From Hofstenia miamia (lineage: Eukaryota > Xenacoelomorpha > Acoela > Hofsteniidae), in contig CABFPE010000034.1 of assembly GCA_900660155.1 (NCBI GenBank), positions 496,362-560,361 of the forward strand: 64,000 nucleotides of DNA, given 5' to 3'. Shown piece after piece: positions 51,061 to 62,285 of the stretch. How positions within the stretch are numbered: the first letter of the stretch is position 1; the number at the start of each line of letters is the position of its first letter. A program made the position numbers and the translations under genes. The notes under the pieces are model-generated. The model saw only the letters and a list, made by a program, of their open reading frames with translations, ran no database searches and had not been told where the DNA came from.

Positions 51061-51530
51061 GATTTAAAACTAAAGTATCATTATGAATTTTTAAGTCACT
51101 TTCGCTTTTTCAGCTTGTACTTATCACCAGAGATAGATATGGGCTGAGTACTTTTAAAAGTTCCCAGCGCAACCCATTGTTTGCTGGCCCAGCCCAACTC
51201 AGTCCATCTATTTTAAATTTTCAGCCCATTTTGAGCCTATATTTGAAAATGAAAATCTTACAAAAAAGACAGTTACGGCTAATTTTAATCTAAAGTAGTT
51301 CTTCTTGATTCACATCTTTATTATAGATTGGTATTAATATGCCTTAAAGAGCAAAAATGCTTGCAACATTTTTAGCAAAAAAATATCAAATCTATTTTGG
51401 CCCTAGCCATCTCATACCCACCCCCGCCCAGCCCATGGACAGCTCAGCCCATTTCTATTTCTGCTTATCACTGATTGCGCTTTTGTGATTTCGCTTATAG
51501 AGCTTGTGAATTTTTGCGCTTCGTTATCTT
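51061..51530. repeat. AAGCG-spaced repeat split by a hAT MITE
   Basis: On the minus strand, AAGCG or GATAAG recurs roughly every 15-20 bp in the short flanks on both sides of the MITE (51100-51127 and 51464-51530), for example CTATAAGCGAAATCAC. The same style of motif spacing appears at 60428-60520. The MITE sits in the middle, so this repeat is older. Type unknown. Confidence 0.5.
51128..51463. mobile_element. hAT MITE with perfect 8-bp target duplication
   Basis: 336 bp flanked by CTTATCAC on both sides (51120-51127 and 51464-51471). The terminal inverted repeats are 21 bp with three mismatches; the shared inner part is ATGGGCTGAG, and the outer part reads CAGAGATAG on the left and CAGAAATAG on the right. 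GCCCA/TGGGC motifs recur near both ends (e.g. 51187-51200, 51417-51436). No transposase. The exact duplication marks it as one of the younger insertions here. Confidence 0.93.
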
Positions 51531-52317
51531 TACTTTCCTTTAGAATAAAATAGAATAGAATTGAAAAATATCTAATTAGAGTTCAAACACATCATAGGAA
51601 GAAAAAATTTAACAGTCTTTGCTTTTAAATATTGAATGTTGCTGGTGACTTATTCCAAGATAGATTTTAGAATAAATCAACCCTCACTCAGTTTCCCTAA
51701 TTTCGATTTGTGAGTGATGATCAATCAGAGACTTATCTTCTGCAGGGTTAACTGCTACAGACCATCGTTCAAGATTTGATCCAGTAACGTTTGGGGCGTT
51801 AGAATTACTAAATAAACTGGGAATTATGAAGTTATTCTAGGATTTTTCTAAATTATGATACAGTTTGTCTTATTTCTTTGTAAAATATTTCATACAAAAA
51901 TAGGATTTGACCTTAATCAATCCGAAACCCGGATCACAAAAAGCTGAAAATTTTCAATTCATTCTAAGTTTACGATAGTAAAAAATATAACTGTTTTTTA
52001 TGCTTATGCAAAACGGTAAGAAAGCGTTTAATTTTCGAAAATAGTATTATTTTTGTTATAATTCCGTCGTTTTTACCTGTTTGTAAGTATTCAAAATTGA
52101 ATAAAGTATAGTATGAGTAGTAGCAGTGGTCGTACATTCGGGCTAAAACGTATCGGGTTGGAAAAGTCCAACCCAATTCCAACTCTTAATTTAGATTGTG
52201 GACATTAATTAATAGATCATCAGCTTTTCAATTAAACGGGATCTATTCTATGCAGGCATTGATAGGTCCTCTTCACGAAATGATACCTCTTCAATAAGCC
52301 TTATAGTGAACATCCCC

Positions 52318-52370
<53 letters not shown>

Positions 52371-52688
52371 ACCCTAGCTGCATTACTAGATTCTATTCAT
52401 TTTAAAATTAATTTTGCGATTATTGAGATAATAGTTCATTCAAACTAGCAATATGCAAAGCAAAAATGGAATTTTTCATACGGTTCATGAATATTTATTG
52501 AGCATTGTGAAATTAGAAACACGTCTAAATGCATGCATATAAATAAAATTTGGTGTTAACTCAATTGTTTTCGAACACTTTCTAATTGTTCATTAAGCGG
52601 CCTTTTTCACCCTCGCTATCACCATTTGCGCTTTAACATTTCTTTGGCCGTTTAGCTTATGCAGCTTACACACGCATTTGTCAATACA

Positions 52689-52729
<41 letters not shown>

Positions 52730-53423
52730 ATATGCTGTACAATAATGATGAATCATTGAAAATGCCTTAACTTGTTTTATGCCAATGGACTAATTGAATT
52801 ATTTTTTATTAGATAAGTAATATATTTCGCCCCATTATAGTTATCTCAAACACTAGCGGATTATTTATCACCGTGCATTGCCCTATCTTGTGCCGGATTC
52901 TTTTTGTTGTTTTCGGTCAAATACCTAATGTGCATATTTGTGCCATCATTTTAGGCATTTAGTTGTTGAAGTTTATTTTTATGGAAAATATTGTTTAAAA
53001 ATATGATTATGCTTTTGTAATGTACTTAAGCATGACTTGACGTGATTAATTTGTGTCTGCTGAATAACGTGGCGCTCGACTGGAATTGTGATGTCGATTA
53101 CTGTTTCTTAGTGTCCACTATCTGTCAAATTTCAATTAGTTCCGTAAATGTTACATCAATTCGAATAGGAATTTGCTTGTGACGTTGATCCTTGAAATTT
53201 TATGAATTTTGTTGTAATTACTAATACCGACCATGTGCATGATTTAGAAACTGAGTTGATTCGTAGATGACATGAAGATCCTGCTTTTCCATAACGTTAC
53301 CAATTTTAATCATTATATTTCATGCAATTTCTTTGTCTTCTGAATAAACGGAATAGGTTTCTTGAAAATGTAGGCCGAAGCGTAGCCCTTTGATAAGTTC
53401 AATCTATTTTAATCGTAGATTGA
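51531..53423. other. Non-coding, with two (TA)n tracts and a small hairpin
   Basis: Long (TA)n tracts lie at 52324-52368 and 52692-52725. A perfect 8-bp hairpin, GGGTTGGA / TCCAACCC with a 4-base loop, is at 52155-52174, next to ATTCGGGC; the GGGTTGG wording recalls the CGGGT-type repeat. No gene seen. Confidence 0.6.
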
Positions 53424-54666
53424 AACAAGATATTTTAATTTCGCAAATTTTTTTAAAATGAAACGTCTTCTATTTCATCTCATCCAAAAATGACAAAGTG
53501 TTTAGCGGCTACTTCCCGTTTTTAAATATAGTCTCCATTCGTTCATTAGACGTTTGATTGCTTTAAGATCTGTTCAAGGTAACATTGCTTATTAGTAGGA
53601 GGTAATTTACCGCACTTAAAGTATCAAATTTGTGTTTGTTCTTATCCTTTCTAAGTTTAACTGCTTTTGATTTCTGTCGCAGTGTATTGTTGAATTTCAT
53701 GTTGTACGCGGCTTGAACATTGAAGCAGAATTGTCATTCATTAAACACTAGGAAGTACGGCAACTGATTTTATGATGAAAATTGCCAATAAATGTAAATG
53801 GAGTCGTCATAAATTCCACCTTTTTAATTGTTTTTATTTACGTGCTTTGCTTTATAAGCAGTGCTGTTTTTGATTGACTATTGAAGCAGAATTATTTTTA
53901 TTGTTTTAATATTTCCAATTGGATTACGGAAATGTTGTCTGCATGATGGGCTTATAAAACAATTTTCCCACACAATAACGTCATGCATTCATTATTCAGC
54001 GCATTAGATCAAATTGTATAATTAAAAGTGACACTTTCGGTTTCTGTGCTACCGGTTGCGCACCACAGTCAAATTTTCGCGTTGCATTCCGAATAGAAAT
54101 GATTTTGGCATTGCGTATTTTTTCATTTCCAATTGATTCATGATGTTAAGTACCGTTTAATAGGTTAACTCTTTTTCAATTTCACGTGACAATCTCCTTG
54201 GGCTAAATCAATGTATTGATTAAGTAAAAGGCGACATCTCAAATATAACACCTCTTAAAAGTCTTTGTGATAGTAATGCATTTACATTCGTTGGCAAAAA
54301 AAATTAAATCGATATCTTTTCTAGTTTGGTTTGGTTATTTATAATGGGCTTGTCAATGGCCGCATCTGAAATGGTTTCATGACATTTTTATATTGCATTT
54401 ACTTGTTATGAATTGTTTTAATATGATCGTATGAACAGTATTTTTCTCACTTGTACATTATTTTTCCTATCATATTGGGATTTTTTCATTATGGCACAAT
54501 CATTTTCACCAATTTCGTTTTTATTTATTTTTGAAATTTTTGCACTTATAATTACTTTTACATTACCGTGATGAATTCTATTTTTCGCATCTGTTTATCG
54601 CAATATACTTCATCACTATTTTTTCATTCCCATTGTTTACAACTATTTTGGGGGCTGTTGCCTGCT
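53424..54666 (+). repeat. 1243-bp direct duplication, copy 1 (probable assembly duplicate)
   Basis: Repeated at 54668-55910 with an offset of 1244 bp; no differences found by eye. The copies are joined by a single N (54667). The content is AT-rich and apparently non-coding. Confidence 0.9.
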
Positions 54667-54667
54667 N

Positions 54668-55910
54668 AACAAGATATTTTAATTTCGCAAATTTTTTTAA
54701 AATGAAACGTCTTCTATTTCATCTCATCCAAAAATGACAAAGTGTTTAGCGGCTACTTCCCGTTTTTAAATATAGTCTCCATTCGTTCATTAGACGTTTG
54801 ATTGCTTTAAGATCTGTTCAAGGTAACATTGCTTATTAGTAGGAGGTAATTTACCGCACTTAAAGTATCAAATTTGTGTTTGTTCTTATCCTTTCTAAGT
54901 TTAACTGCTTTTGATTTCTGTCGCAGTGTATTGTTGAATTTCATGTTGTACGCGGCTTGAACATTGAAGCAGAATTGTCATTCATTAAACACTAGGAAGT
55001 ACGGCAACTGATTTTATGATGAAAATTGCCAATAAATGTAAATGGAGTCGTCATAAATTCCACCTTTTTAATTGTTTTTATTTACGTGCTTTGCTTTATA
55101 AGCAGTGCTGTTTTTGATTGACTATTGAAGCAGAATTATTTTTATTGTTTTAATATTTCCAATTGGATTACGGAAATGTTGTCTGCATGATGGGCTTATA
55201 AAACAATTTTCCCACACAATAACGTCATGCATTCATTATTCAGCGCATTAGATCAAATTGTATAATTAAAAGTGACACTTTCGGTTTCTGTGCTACCGGT
55301 TGCGCACCACAGTCAAATTTTCGCGTTGCATTCCGAATAGAAATGATTTTGGCATTGCGTATTTTTTCATTTCCAATTGATTCATGATGTTAAGTACCGT
55401 TTAATAGGTTAACTCTTTTTCAATTTCACGTGACAATCTCCTTGGGCTAAATCAATGTATTGATTAAGTAAAAGGCGACATCTCAAATATAACACCTCTT
55501 AAAAGTCTTTGTGATAGTAATGCATTTACATTCGTTGGCAAAAAAAATTAAATCGATATCTTTTCTAGTTTGGTTTGGTTATTTATAATGGGCTTGTCAA
55601 TGGCCGCATCTGAAATGGTTTCATGACATTTTTATATTGCATTTACTTGTTATGAATTGTTTTAATATGATCGTATGAACAGTATTTTTCTCACTTGTAC
55701 ATTATTTTTCCTATCATATTGGGATTTTTTCATTATGGCACAATCATTTTCACCAATTTCGTTTTTATTTATTTTTGAAATTTTTGCACTTATAATTACT
55801 TTTACATTACCGTGATGAATTCTATTTTTCGCATCTGTTTATCGCAATATACTTCATCACTATTTTTTCATTCCCATTGTTTACAACTATTTTGGGGGCT
55901 GTTGCCTGCT
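54668..55910 (+). repeat. 1243-bp direct duplication, copy 2 (probable assembly duplicate)
   Basis: Second copy, beginning at the N. The unique flank resumes at 55911 (CCACCCCCGATACG). Confidence 0.9.
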
Positions 55911-56782
55911 CCACCCCCGATACGTCTGGTCCGGCTTTTGCAGAATAAAAAAATCTGTGGTGCGAGTTATTACGCCTTGTGTTCATCATAAAAATAAAGA
56001 TACTATATAACTTTTTGCCTCAAGTAAAACTGATAAAATTTTGATATTTCATTTTTTAATGAATTTCCAATAAAATGTGAAAATATGGGGTATCCTTTGC
56101 ATCTGGATTGATACAATTTGCTAACTTAATAAATTTGTTTGCCATTAACGCAGTGTAAAGTTAAATGTGTTCCTCATCAGTGAAGAAAATGGCCCTTTTT
56201 TCTTTAGCAATTTCTTTCATCAATTCACCAATATCTTATTTCAATTGTTAATGTTCTTTTGGTTTTCCACTGGTACAAAGGGCAAATTCAATTTTTTCCG
56301 CTTCTGTACATATCAGCTATCTATTATAACGGAGCAGAAATTAATGTCTTGGGACATCTAATGACATTCAACAAGACAACTGCACAAAAGGAAGCAGTTA
56401 ACAGTGAAACACAAAGTGCCCCGATTTAGCTTAACTATCTGTCATATATAATTTAAGTGTAATTAATTTGATTTCTATCTTGATAATCACGAAGGTGCGA
56501 AGTAGAAAGTAAAATTCAATTTTGCATCTATGTGCCTTGGTGAAATTTTGACACAATAAGAGTGTTGACGCATTAAATTGAAATACATCGGTTTTTGCAA
56601 TATTGTGTGAGTACGTTTTTTATACTATGTCAGTAGCGTACACAATGGGGAAATGCATTTTTCAGGCCAATTTTTCAATATTTTCAAAAATTTTAGCTGG
56701 GCTTTTTTCTACATTTCATCCCTCATTTAATCACGACTAAGATGTACCTCCGTCAGGGTTTGGGTACAAAAATTAGATTTAT
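55911..56782. other. Gene-free sequence
   Basis: No exon supported. On the minus strand around 56175-56205 the words AIFFTDEEH recall the Tc1/mariner catalytic FSDE motif, but the surrounding sequence gives no support. Confidence 0.45.
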
Positions 56783-57020
56783 TGTTAAAAAAAATACTGA
56801 TGTTAATCATCGGTTGATTAGATAAAGATCCAAGATATTAAGTAATACCAATTAATTGCTGTTTCCTCTATCAGAAATTGATTGATGTTAATGATCATTT
56901 GATTGGACCGAGATCCATATCCTCAAATAATTCAACGTTTCGGGTCGAGTTGTTTTCGGTAGTACATATTCCGATCGGGTTGTGTTCAGATCCATGTTTC
57001 TTCATATTGTACCTCTCTAG
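56783..57020 (+). repeat. CGGGT-type dispersed repeat, copy 3 (two partial units)
   Basis: Two adjacent partial units: 56783-56840 (ACTGATGTTAATCATCGGTTG) and 56873-57020 (TTGATGTTAATGATCATTTG, then TTTCGGGTCGAGTTG and CGATCGGGTTGTG). Both correspond to the left half of copy 1 at 21046-21175; the right half corresponds to copies 2 and 4. The repeat lies about 550 bp beyond the 3' end of the decayed hAT gene at 57573-58577. Confidence 0.6.
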
Positions 57021-57572
57021 TTGAGACAATCTTCTAGATGTTTTCAATAAGTATATAAAAATTGTAAGTAAAATATCATTTGTCACATTTCTTGACAATC
57101 AACTATTTCCCGCAGATGACACTGAGTTGTCTTTCCGGATGTCAAACAATTGCGTGGAAATGAGCCTTCTCCTATTCCAGAAATGGAAGCTGTTTGCTAT
57201 AGTGCTTCACGCGGCGTTAATACTTGCTTTTTTTACAACCACTAATCGAATGGGTTCCAATATTATATGTTCAAGATGCACAATTTTCAATTAAATCTTA
57301 AAGAAAGGTATCTGTTCAAGAATTCGCTTTTTATGTTCATCAGTGGAATGTATTATAGGTTAGTGTATGGTGAAATGTAATTAGTAAGGCGACCCAATTT
57401 TGACACAAAAATTTCGATTTTTTCATCCACAATTGTGACTTTATTTTTGCTAGGGTAAATACAAGGGATTAAGGGAAAAATCAATTTTATTTATCGCTAT
57501 TTATCAGCACAATCGTTAAAATGGAAAATAAAGTATTTGCCAGAGAGTTTCGATCTTTACACAACATTTTTT

Positions 57573-58577
57573 TCAGAAGGGGGAATGTACATTCAACTGA
57601 ATATGTCGTAGCCATGCACGTTGTAATTTTGCAAATATGGCTGAACTGATGTCTGGCATAGTAAAATTCACTATATTCAGCAAGTCGTTTTGCTCGATTC
57701 TTTGTTGGATATAATTCCCAAGTGCATAATGATCTTCTTTGCAGTCAAAGCACTGTAAGTCGTTGTATGCTTGGATCATAGAAAACTTGTGGATTCTACT
57801 TTGTCAATTAGTTCCAAAAGACCGCTATGCCACCGTGTAATCTCTGTCAATTCCATTTCTAGATCTACGCTTCTGACTGCTGTTTTCATACGATCTATGA
57901 ATTCCCCCATCATCTAGTAACGACAGCACTGTACGTTGGATTTCTGATAAATAATGGGCTTAGTATCCGATGACCGCTCTTAGCCATATATCCCATCTTA
58001 TAGTCATTGGAATAGGTGGATTACCAATTTCATGAAACAAATGTCTGCGCGAGGTGTTCTTCACTGTCGCAGCCTTTAAAGTGGCCACCAGCTATCAATA
58101 CTTTCTCCTGATCTTCTCAGCACAATTATGGAGTAAATGCATCACGCATGTCACATGAAGAAGTCTCTAGTAAAAGTTCTTAAGACATTTACCAGCAGCT
58201 ACCATAAATGAAGCAGAGTCAGCGAGTAGCTATTTCTTCCACTGGGAAACGGCCATTTCATATCTAGAAATAATTTCTGCATGACAAGGTGTCTTATTTT
58301 TTCAATGATATGTTGGCTGCCAAAAGTGTCTTCACTGTTATTTTAGCACAGTCTTTGTACGGAGAAGTAGTAAAGGTTTGCGGTTTTAATGAACCCCGAA
58401 ATGAACTCGCTCAATATGTCGCTTGTGGGGTTTCCGAAATCCCATTTCGGATTAATTCATTGATAATGATAGGGTGCACAACAGTTTATCATTTGGGGTA
58501 CATGTAAATTCATTTGGTAAATCGCGCATAATTTTCATAATAATCATATTGTCGTTGGTTGTAGCATGCTTTGGCAT
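57573..58577 (-). pseudogene. Decayed hAT transposase, CGBP1-like
   Basis: Read on the minus strand from a plausible ATG at 58577: MPKHATTNDNMIIMKIM, then FTCTPNDKLLCTL, where CGBP1-like proteins carry the first half of a BED-type zinc finger. Next LLAANISLKK, the family's ANIPLxKL segment; then DSASFMVAAGKCLKNFY and LLHVTCVMHLLHNCAEKI, the conserved D-A-A-Y-M and LLHVTCLAHALHRVAE region of the RNase H-like core; then PPIPMTIRWDIWLRAV, matching PPxPVxTRWGTWLxA. Near the end lies a 68-codon open frame (57779-57573) of the helical C-terminal region. Several frameshifts and stops separate these pieces, and the final dimerisation motif is not evident. It is a dead DNA transposon gene. The same type has been domesticated in vertebrates (CGBP1), but nothing here suggests an intact host copy. 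Confidence 0.85.
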
Positions 58578-59304
58578 CCTGTAAAGCACTGTAACGCTGA
58601 AAACAGATGCCTGTGTTTTTATGGCTAGACTTTAGCAATAGGACAGCGTTTATTCGTTCTCCCAGCATGTTACTCCATCAACGAGCCGCCCCACTGGCTT
58701 ATCAATTCTTAGAAATATGCAATCGGTGAGAAAAACAGCAAACAATATCTAAGAACTGATTTTATACTTTTGACTTTATTTCACAAATTGCCAAATTTGA
58801 CATTGTTTTTTAAAAGTGTTAAGTTTGACTTCATTATGACCGTATTGACCTTACTGAATGTTGGGTCGCCATAGTAATTACGATACACACTACACAAAGT
58901 GACACTACATTAAACAACGATTGTATTTCGTACGTAATATAAGTGGATGGGAAGCGCATATGTAAAATACCGAGCTTAGCTGTGGGGGAAGTGCTACCTC
59001 TTGTAATATTTTGCATACGACCACCTCATTTTTGTAAGTGCATATCTTATTTAGTATAAGAACAGAGCGGAATTGTGATTTGTTAAGAAGCGGAAACCTG
59101 GTTTTTTTTGTAAAAGAACGCGCTTATGCAATGTAGTCTATGTAGTACATATTTGCACCTTTATAATTTTATATAAACTTAATACCCCGTAAAAACATTC
59201 AATTGCTTATGGGAAGTAGTGGAAGTAGACATTGCCCAAATTGTGACTGTCGCCGCCCCTGCCCACCTTTGACTACAATCAATGTTGACTTTTAAACCAT
59301 TTAG
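58578..59304. other. Non-coding; upstream side of the Ig exon
   Basis: I looked here for an exon that could precede the Ig exon (a signal-peptide exon ending in phase 1) and found none that convinces. A small GC-rich patch at 59245-59272 (CGCCGCCCCTGCCCACC) is unexplained. An in-frame TGA at 59286-59288 separates this region from the Ig reading frame. Confidence 0.5.
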
Positions 59305-59580
59305 ATGGAAGCTCGATCGTCTATCAACCGCAGGACATCACTGTGTTAGAAATGGCATCGGCTTTGTTCGTTTGTCAGGGAACAGCTTATTCACAACTCA
59401 AGTGGGTAGTTAACGGTCCAGGAAAAACCAATATGTTGGCAGTCGAGATTAAGCAAGAAGATCGTCACATTTCTGTTTATAAAGTTCGTAGAGTTACTTT
59501 GAAGATGAACAACACTATATACTCGTGCTACGACCAAAAACAACCCGAAACAAAATTTTCAGCTAGACTTTATGTTAAGC
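59305..59580 (+). CDS. Immunoglobulin-domain exon (phase 1-1) of an unidentified host gene
   Basis: Best host-gene evidence in the window. The exon lies between an acceptor (ACCATTTAG, ending 59304) and a strong donor (GTAAGT at 59581). It is 276 bp, begins with the last two bases of a codon and ends with the first base of the next: the symmetric phase 1-1 layout typical of extracellular Ig modules. The 91 complete codons give an I-set-like domain. Numbering from the first full codon (Gly): DITVLE at 10-15, Cys23 in LFVCQG, Trp33 in LKWVVNG, and Tyr72-x-Cys74 in NNTIYSCY, followed by SARLYV as the last strand. The Cys spacing (51) and the Trp 10 residues after the first Cys are canonical. NNT at 68-70 is a potential N-glycosylation site. 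The usual Asp of D-x-G-x-Y-x-C is not conserved. The protein is probably secreted or a cell-surface adhesion/receptor molecule; I cannot name it. Upstream exons are not seen, so they may be distant or too short to recognise. Confidence 0.8.
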
Positions 59581-60174
59581 GTAAGTTTTCCTTTTTATTA
59601 CTTTTAATATCTAACTTATCGGAATTTATGAATAAACAGGAAATAATAAATACTCATTTATAAAGTACGCTAAAATGATTTTTGCTTTGACAAAATTACT
59701 TATTGCTGCGATGTGTGTTGTTTTATCTAACTAGATCGTCTTTGAAAGTATTGCGGAGTAATTTTGTCTATTAAAGATAAATTCAGAGCAATTCAAATAA
59801 CCACCCTCATACATTTTCGCTTATATTAATTGAAAATGTTCTGCGTGATGTTTTTATTTTTTGTCACATTAATTTAATTTGTAGTGTGAGTATTGCGTTA
59901 TTGTTTGTAAGTAAATATATGCATACGTTTGAAACTATTCCGAGCACCAATGAGTCTCGCAGGAATATTATCTATAAGTTTCTTATTGCGCACTCAACCA
60001 GCTATCATATGCAGCATTTTCCAAAGTCGTGACTTAAAAAAAATAGTGTATAAAGATTGGTTAATTGTAGCTGGAAAACTTTTTAATTCGCCATAAGCGT
60101 GTAAGCGCTCCATTCTTGCCATGGGGCAAAAAGGCAATAAACGAACGATTTTTGTTGTGCTTACTTATTAACAG
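59581..60174 (+). other. Putative intron
   Basis: A 594-bp segment starting GTAAGT and ending TTATTAACAG would join the Ig exon to the open frame at 60175 in matching phase. Its right part overlaps AAGCG-type motifs (60088-60110). Inferred only; no transcript evidence. Confidence 0.4.
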
Positions 60175-60374
60175 GGTTGTATGTGGCCTACCTAATTTCA
60201 AAAAATGTGCCCGAATGTGATTTAATCGATTATTGTAAAAAGTATTCGCCAACTTTTAAAAAACGTTTCAAGGAAGTGTTTTGTACATCTCCAGATACAA
60301 AGGCAGTTGAGAAATTTCCTTCAGATACTCTGAACAATTCGTTGTTGTTAAAATGTCACCAAATAAATGTTTAA
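60175..60374 (+). CDS. Possible terminal exon following the Ig exon
   Basis: After TTATTAACAG the sequence is open for 66 codons to TAA at 60372-60374. Joined to the Ig exon, C plus GG forms an Arg codon and keeps the frame (LYVK-R-LYVAYLISKNVPEC). The segment has four Cys (ECD, DYC, VFC, LKC), is Lys/Ser/Thr-rich, has no transmembrane segment and resembles no domain I know; if real it would make a short Cys-containing C-terminal tail on a secreted Ig protein. An AATAAA overlaps the last codons (60362-60367). Against it: 66 open codons are not rare in this DNA, and AAGCG-type repeats lie on both sides, so the stretch could belong to a mobile element. Confidence 0.4.
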
Positions 60375-60427
60375 ATTTCTAATCAATTAAATTGTGCATC
60401 AATGTTTTTCGTTTGGAATTTCATGAG

Positions 60428-60520
60428 CGGTAGATCTCAAAACGCAGTATAAGCAGCAAGCGGAATTTTAATAAGCGTAATATGCGATAAGTGTAAAATC
60501 CATAAGCGATTAGTTCTCGG
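60428..60520 (+). repeat. AAGCG-spaced repeat
   Basis: Motifs GAGCGG, AAGCGG, TAAGCG, TGCGATAAG and TAAGCGATTAG occur every 10-20 bp. The same wording (CATAAGCGTGTAAGCGC) occurs at 60088-60110 and, in the other orientation, around 51100-51127 and 51464-51530. Boundaries and type are unknown. Confidence 0.45.
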
Positions 60521-62285
60521 CCCGGCAGTCATTTTTAACTCAGAGTAAACTACATATGTGATGTTAAAGTTCACGATATTTAATTGGTAAAATATTGGAT
60601 ATGATCATTGTTATATCTTCGTTTTCCTAAATCCTAAGATCAGCGTGGATTTAAGGGTGGTTTTATTTGACAATGTGCTTTAATTATGCACAAAGTGATT
60701 ATAAATTACCTTTTTGGAGATGAAAATAATTTGGATAATTATGCAAACATATTCGGTCCGGATACTTTCAATTTGTTTCCACAAAGCGGAGACTCTTTTA
60801 TATACAGACGGAGATTTACAAACCGTTTTCTTTCTCTCCTAACCGTATTTTGTTGAATTTATTTCCTTGCGAAGCCTTCCTTACAAAGTTTAACTTATTA
60901 TCAAAGCCTTTTTAATTTAAATCTTCTAACTATTAGTACTGCAACGCCCATTCTCTCTTTAAAGTTGCATTCATAACATATTGACATTTTCATTTCTTTA
61001 TCTACTTTTAATCAACATTTGGCGGATTGGGTACATTTTCTCTCAACATGCAAAGTAATTGATTTTTCCATATAGAGCGAGAAGTTTCATCAATAATAAA
61101 ACACTGTACAAGTGGGTTATTTCCTTCAATATTTCAAATCCAAAATTAACCTTAAACTGCCTATGAATTTTTTAATTGTGTGTATGGCTTTTTGAAAAAT
61201 TTTTAAACGCTTTTAACTAATAAAAATGTCCAAAATCTGAAATCACCACATAAGTTTTCTTCTTTCACTTTCGTTTTTATATCGCGACCGGTCGCTGTTC
61301 CATTGAGGTAAGGAGTCGCGTGGAAACAAGCAATGCACTTCATTCTTATCAATTCCTTGAACCAAGCAGAATGAAGCACTGCTTTTGACGTATCCTTACT
61401 TGAAAATGAGTCAATAGAAAGCCAATTCCCAATTCATTGTCACAACCTTTAATAATGATATCCTCCAATGTCTACATCATTCGAATTCTTTTTCTTGAAA
61501 CTGAAGTATTGCTTGGATTTAGCATTCGGGATTAATTTACTTGTTTGTTTTAATTTTAGTGTAAATACTCTGTAACTTTAGTATTGGAAGAGCTGGAAAT
61601 ATTTTCGAATTTCATTTATACGATAGGATAAGCAGAAATTTTATTTTCGTGCAGCGCTCGCCGCTTATTGTTATTTTCGAGCATGGCTGCGTGTTTACGG
61701 TTAATTAGATGCTACTAATTTTCATTTGCTTGCTGCTTTCACGAGAACACTGCTTGATTCTCTAATGAGTTGCCATTTGTCTTTACGTGTTTTAAGGTTC
61801 CGCTTTAAAATTAAGGTTTTAAAATCCAGACGTGATTTCTAATGTGTTCTTTTGTTTAGTTAATGCTACATTAAGCAAATTGGTAACGAATTGTTCGAAT
61901 ATTATTCAAGCCACAATTGCGTATCAAATTCTTTTGACACTAGCATTACCCATTGTCCTATTGATAATTAGTTGATTGCTTTGAAATACTATATTTTATT
62001 TTTTTGCAACTAATTCCCTTTATACATTTTTATTTTATGTAGTTTCTTAATTTCCCGCTATTCCTGATTTTAAATCCTATTTTAAAAATTTCACATGAAT
62101 TCATACTTATTTGATTTAATCCTAACATTTCTAGGAAATTGCACTAAAATCGCGAACTTTGAAATCTTTTTGACAGAATTTTGCCAATGGTTGGTAGTTA
62201 TTAACAGATTCTGAATTTTCAAGCGTAGATAGATACAAAATATACAGATGTTATCCACCACTCCATGTGAAAAAGTTTACCCTAT
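60521..62285. other. Gene-free AT-rich sequence
   Basis: No further exon in continuation of the Ig exon is recognisable, and no bounded element. Confidence 0.5.

Noticed and set aside
56175-56205. FFTDEEH on the minus strand as a Tc1/mariner catalytic motif
   Set aside because: Only a handful of residues match and nothing upstream or downstream supports a transposase.
59209-59288. Cys-rich 28-codon frame as a first exon for the Ig gene
   Set aside because: It ends in an in-frame stop before the Ig exon and has no donor site or signal-peptide character.
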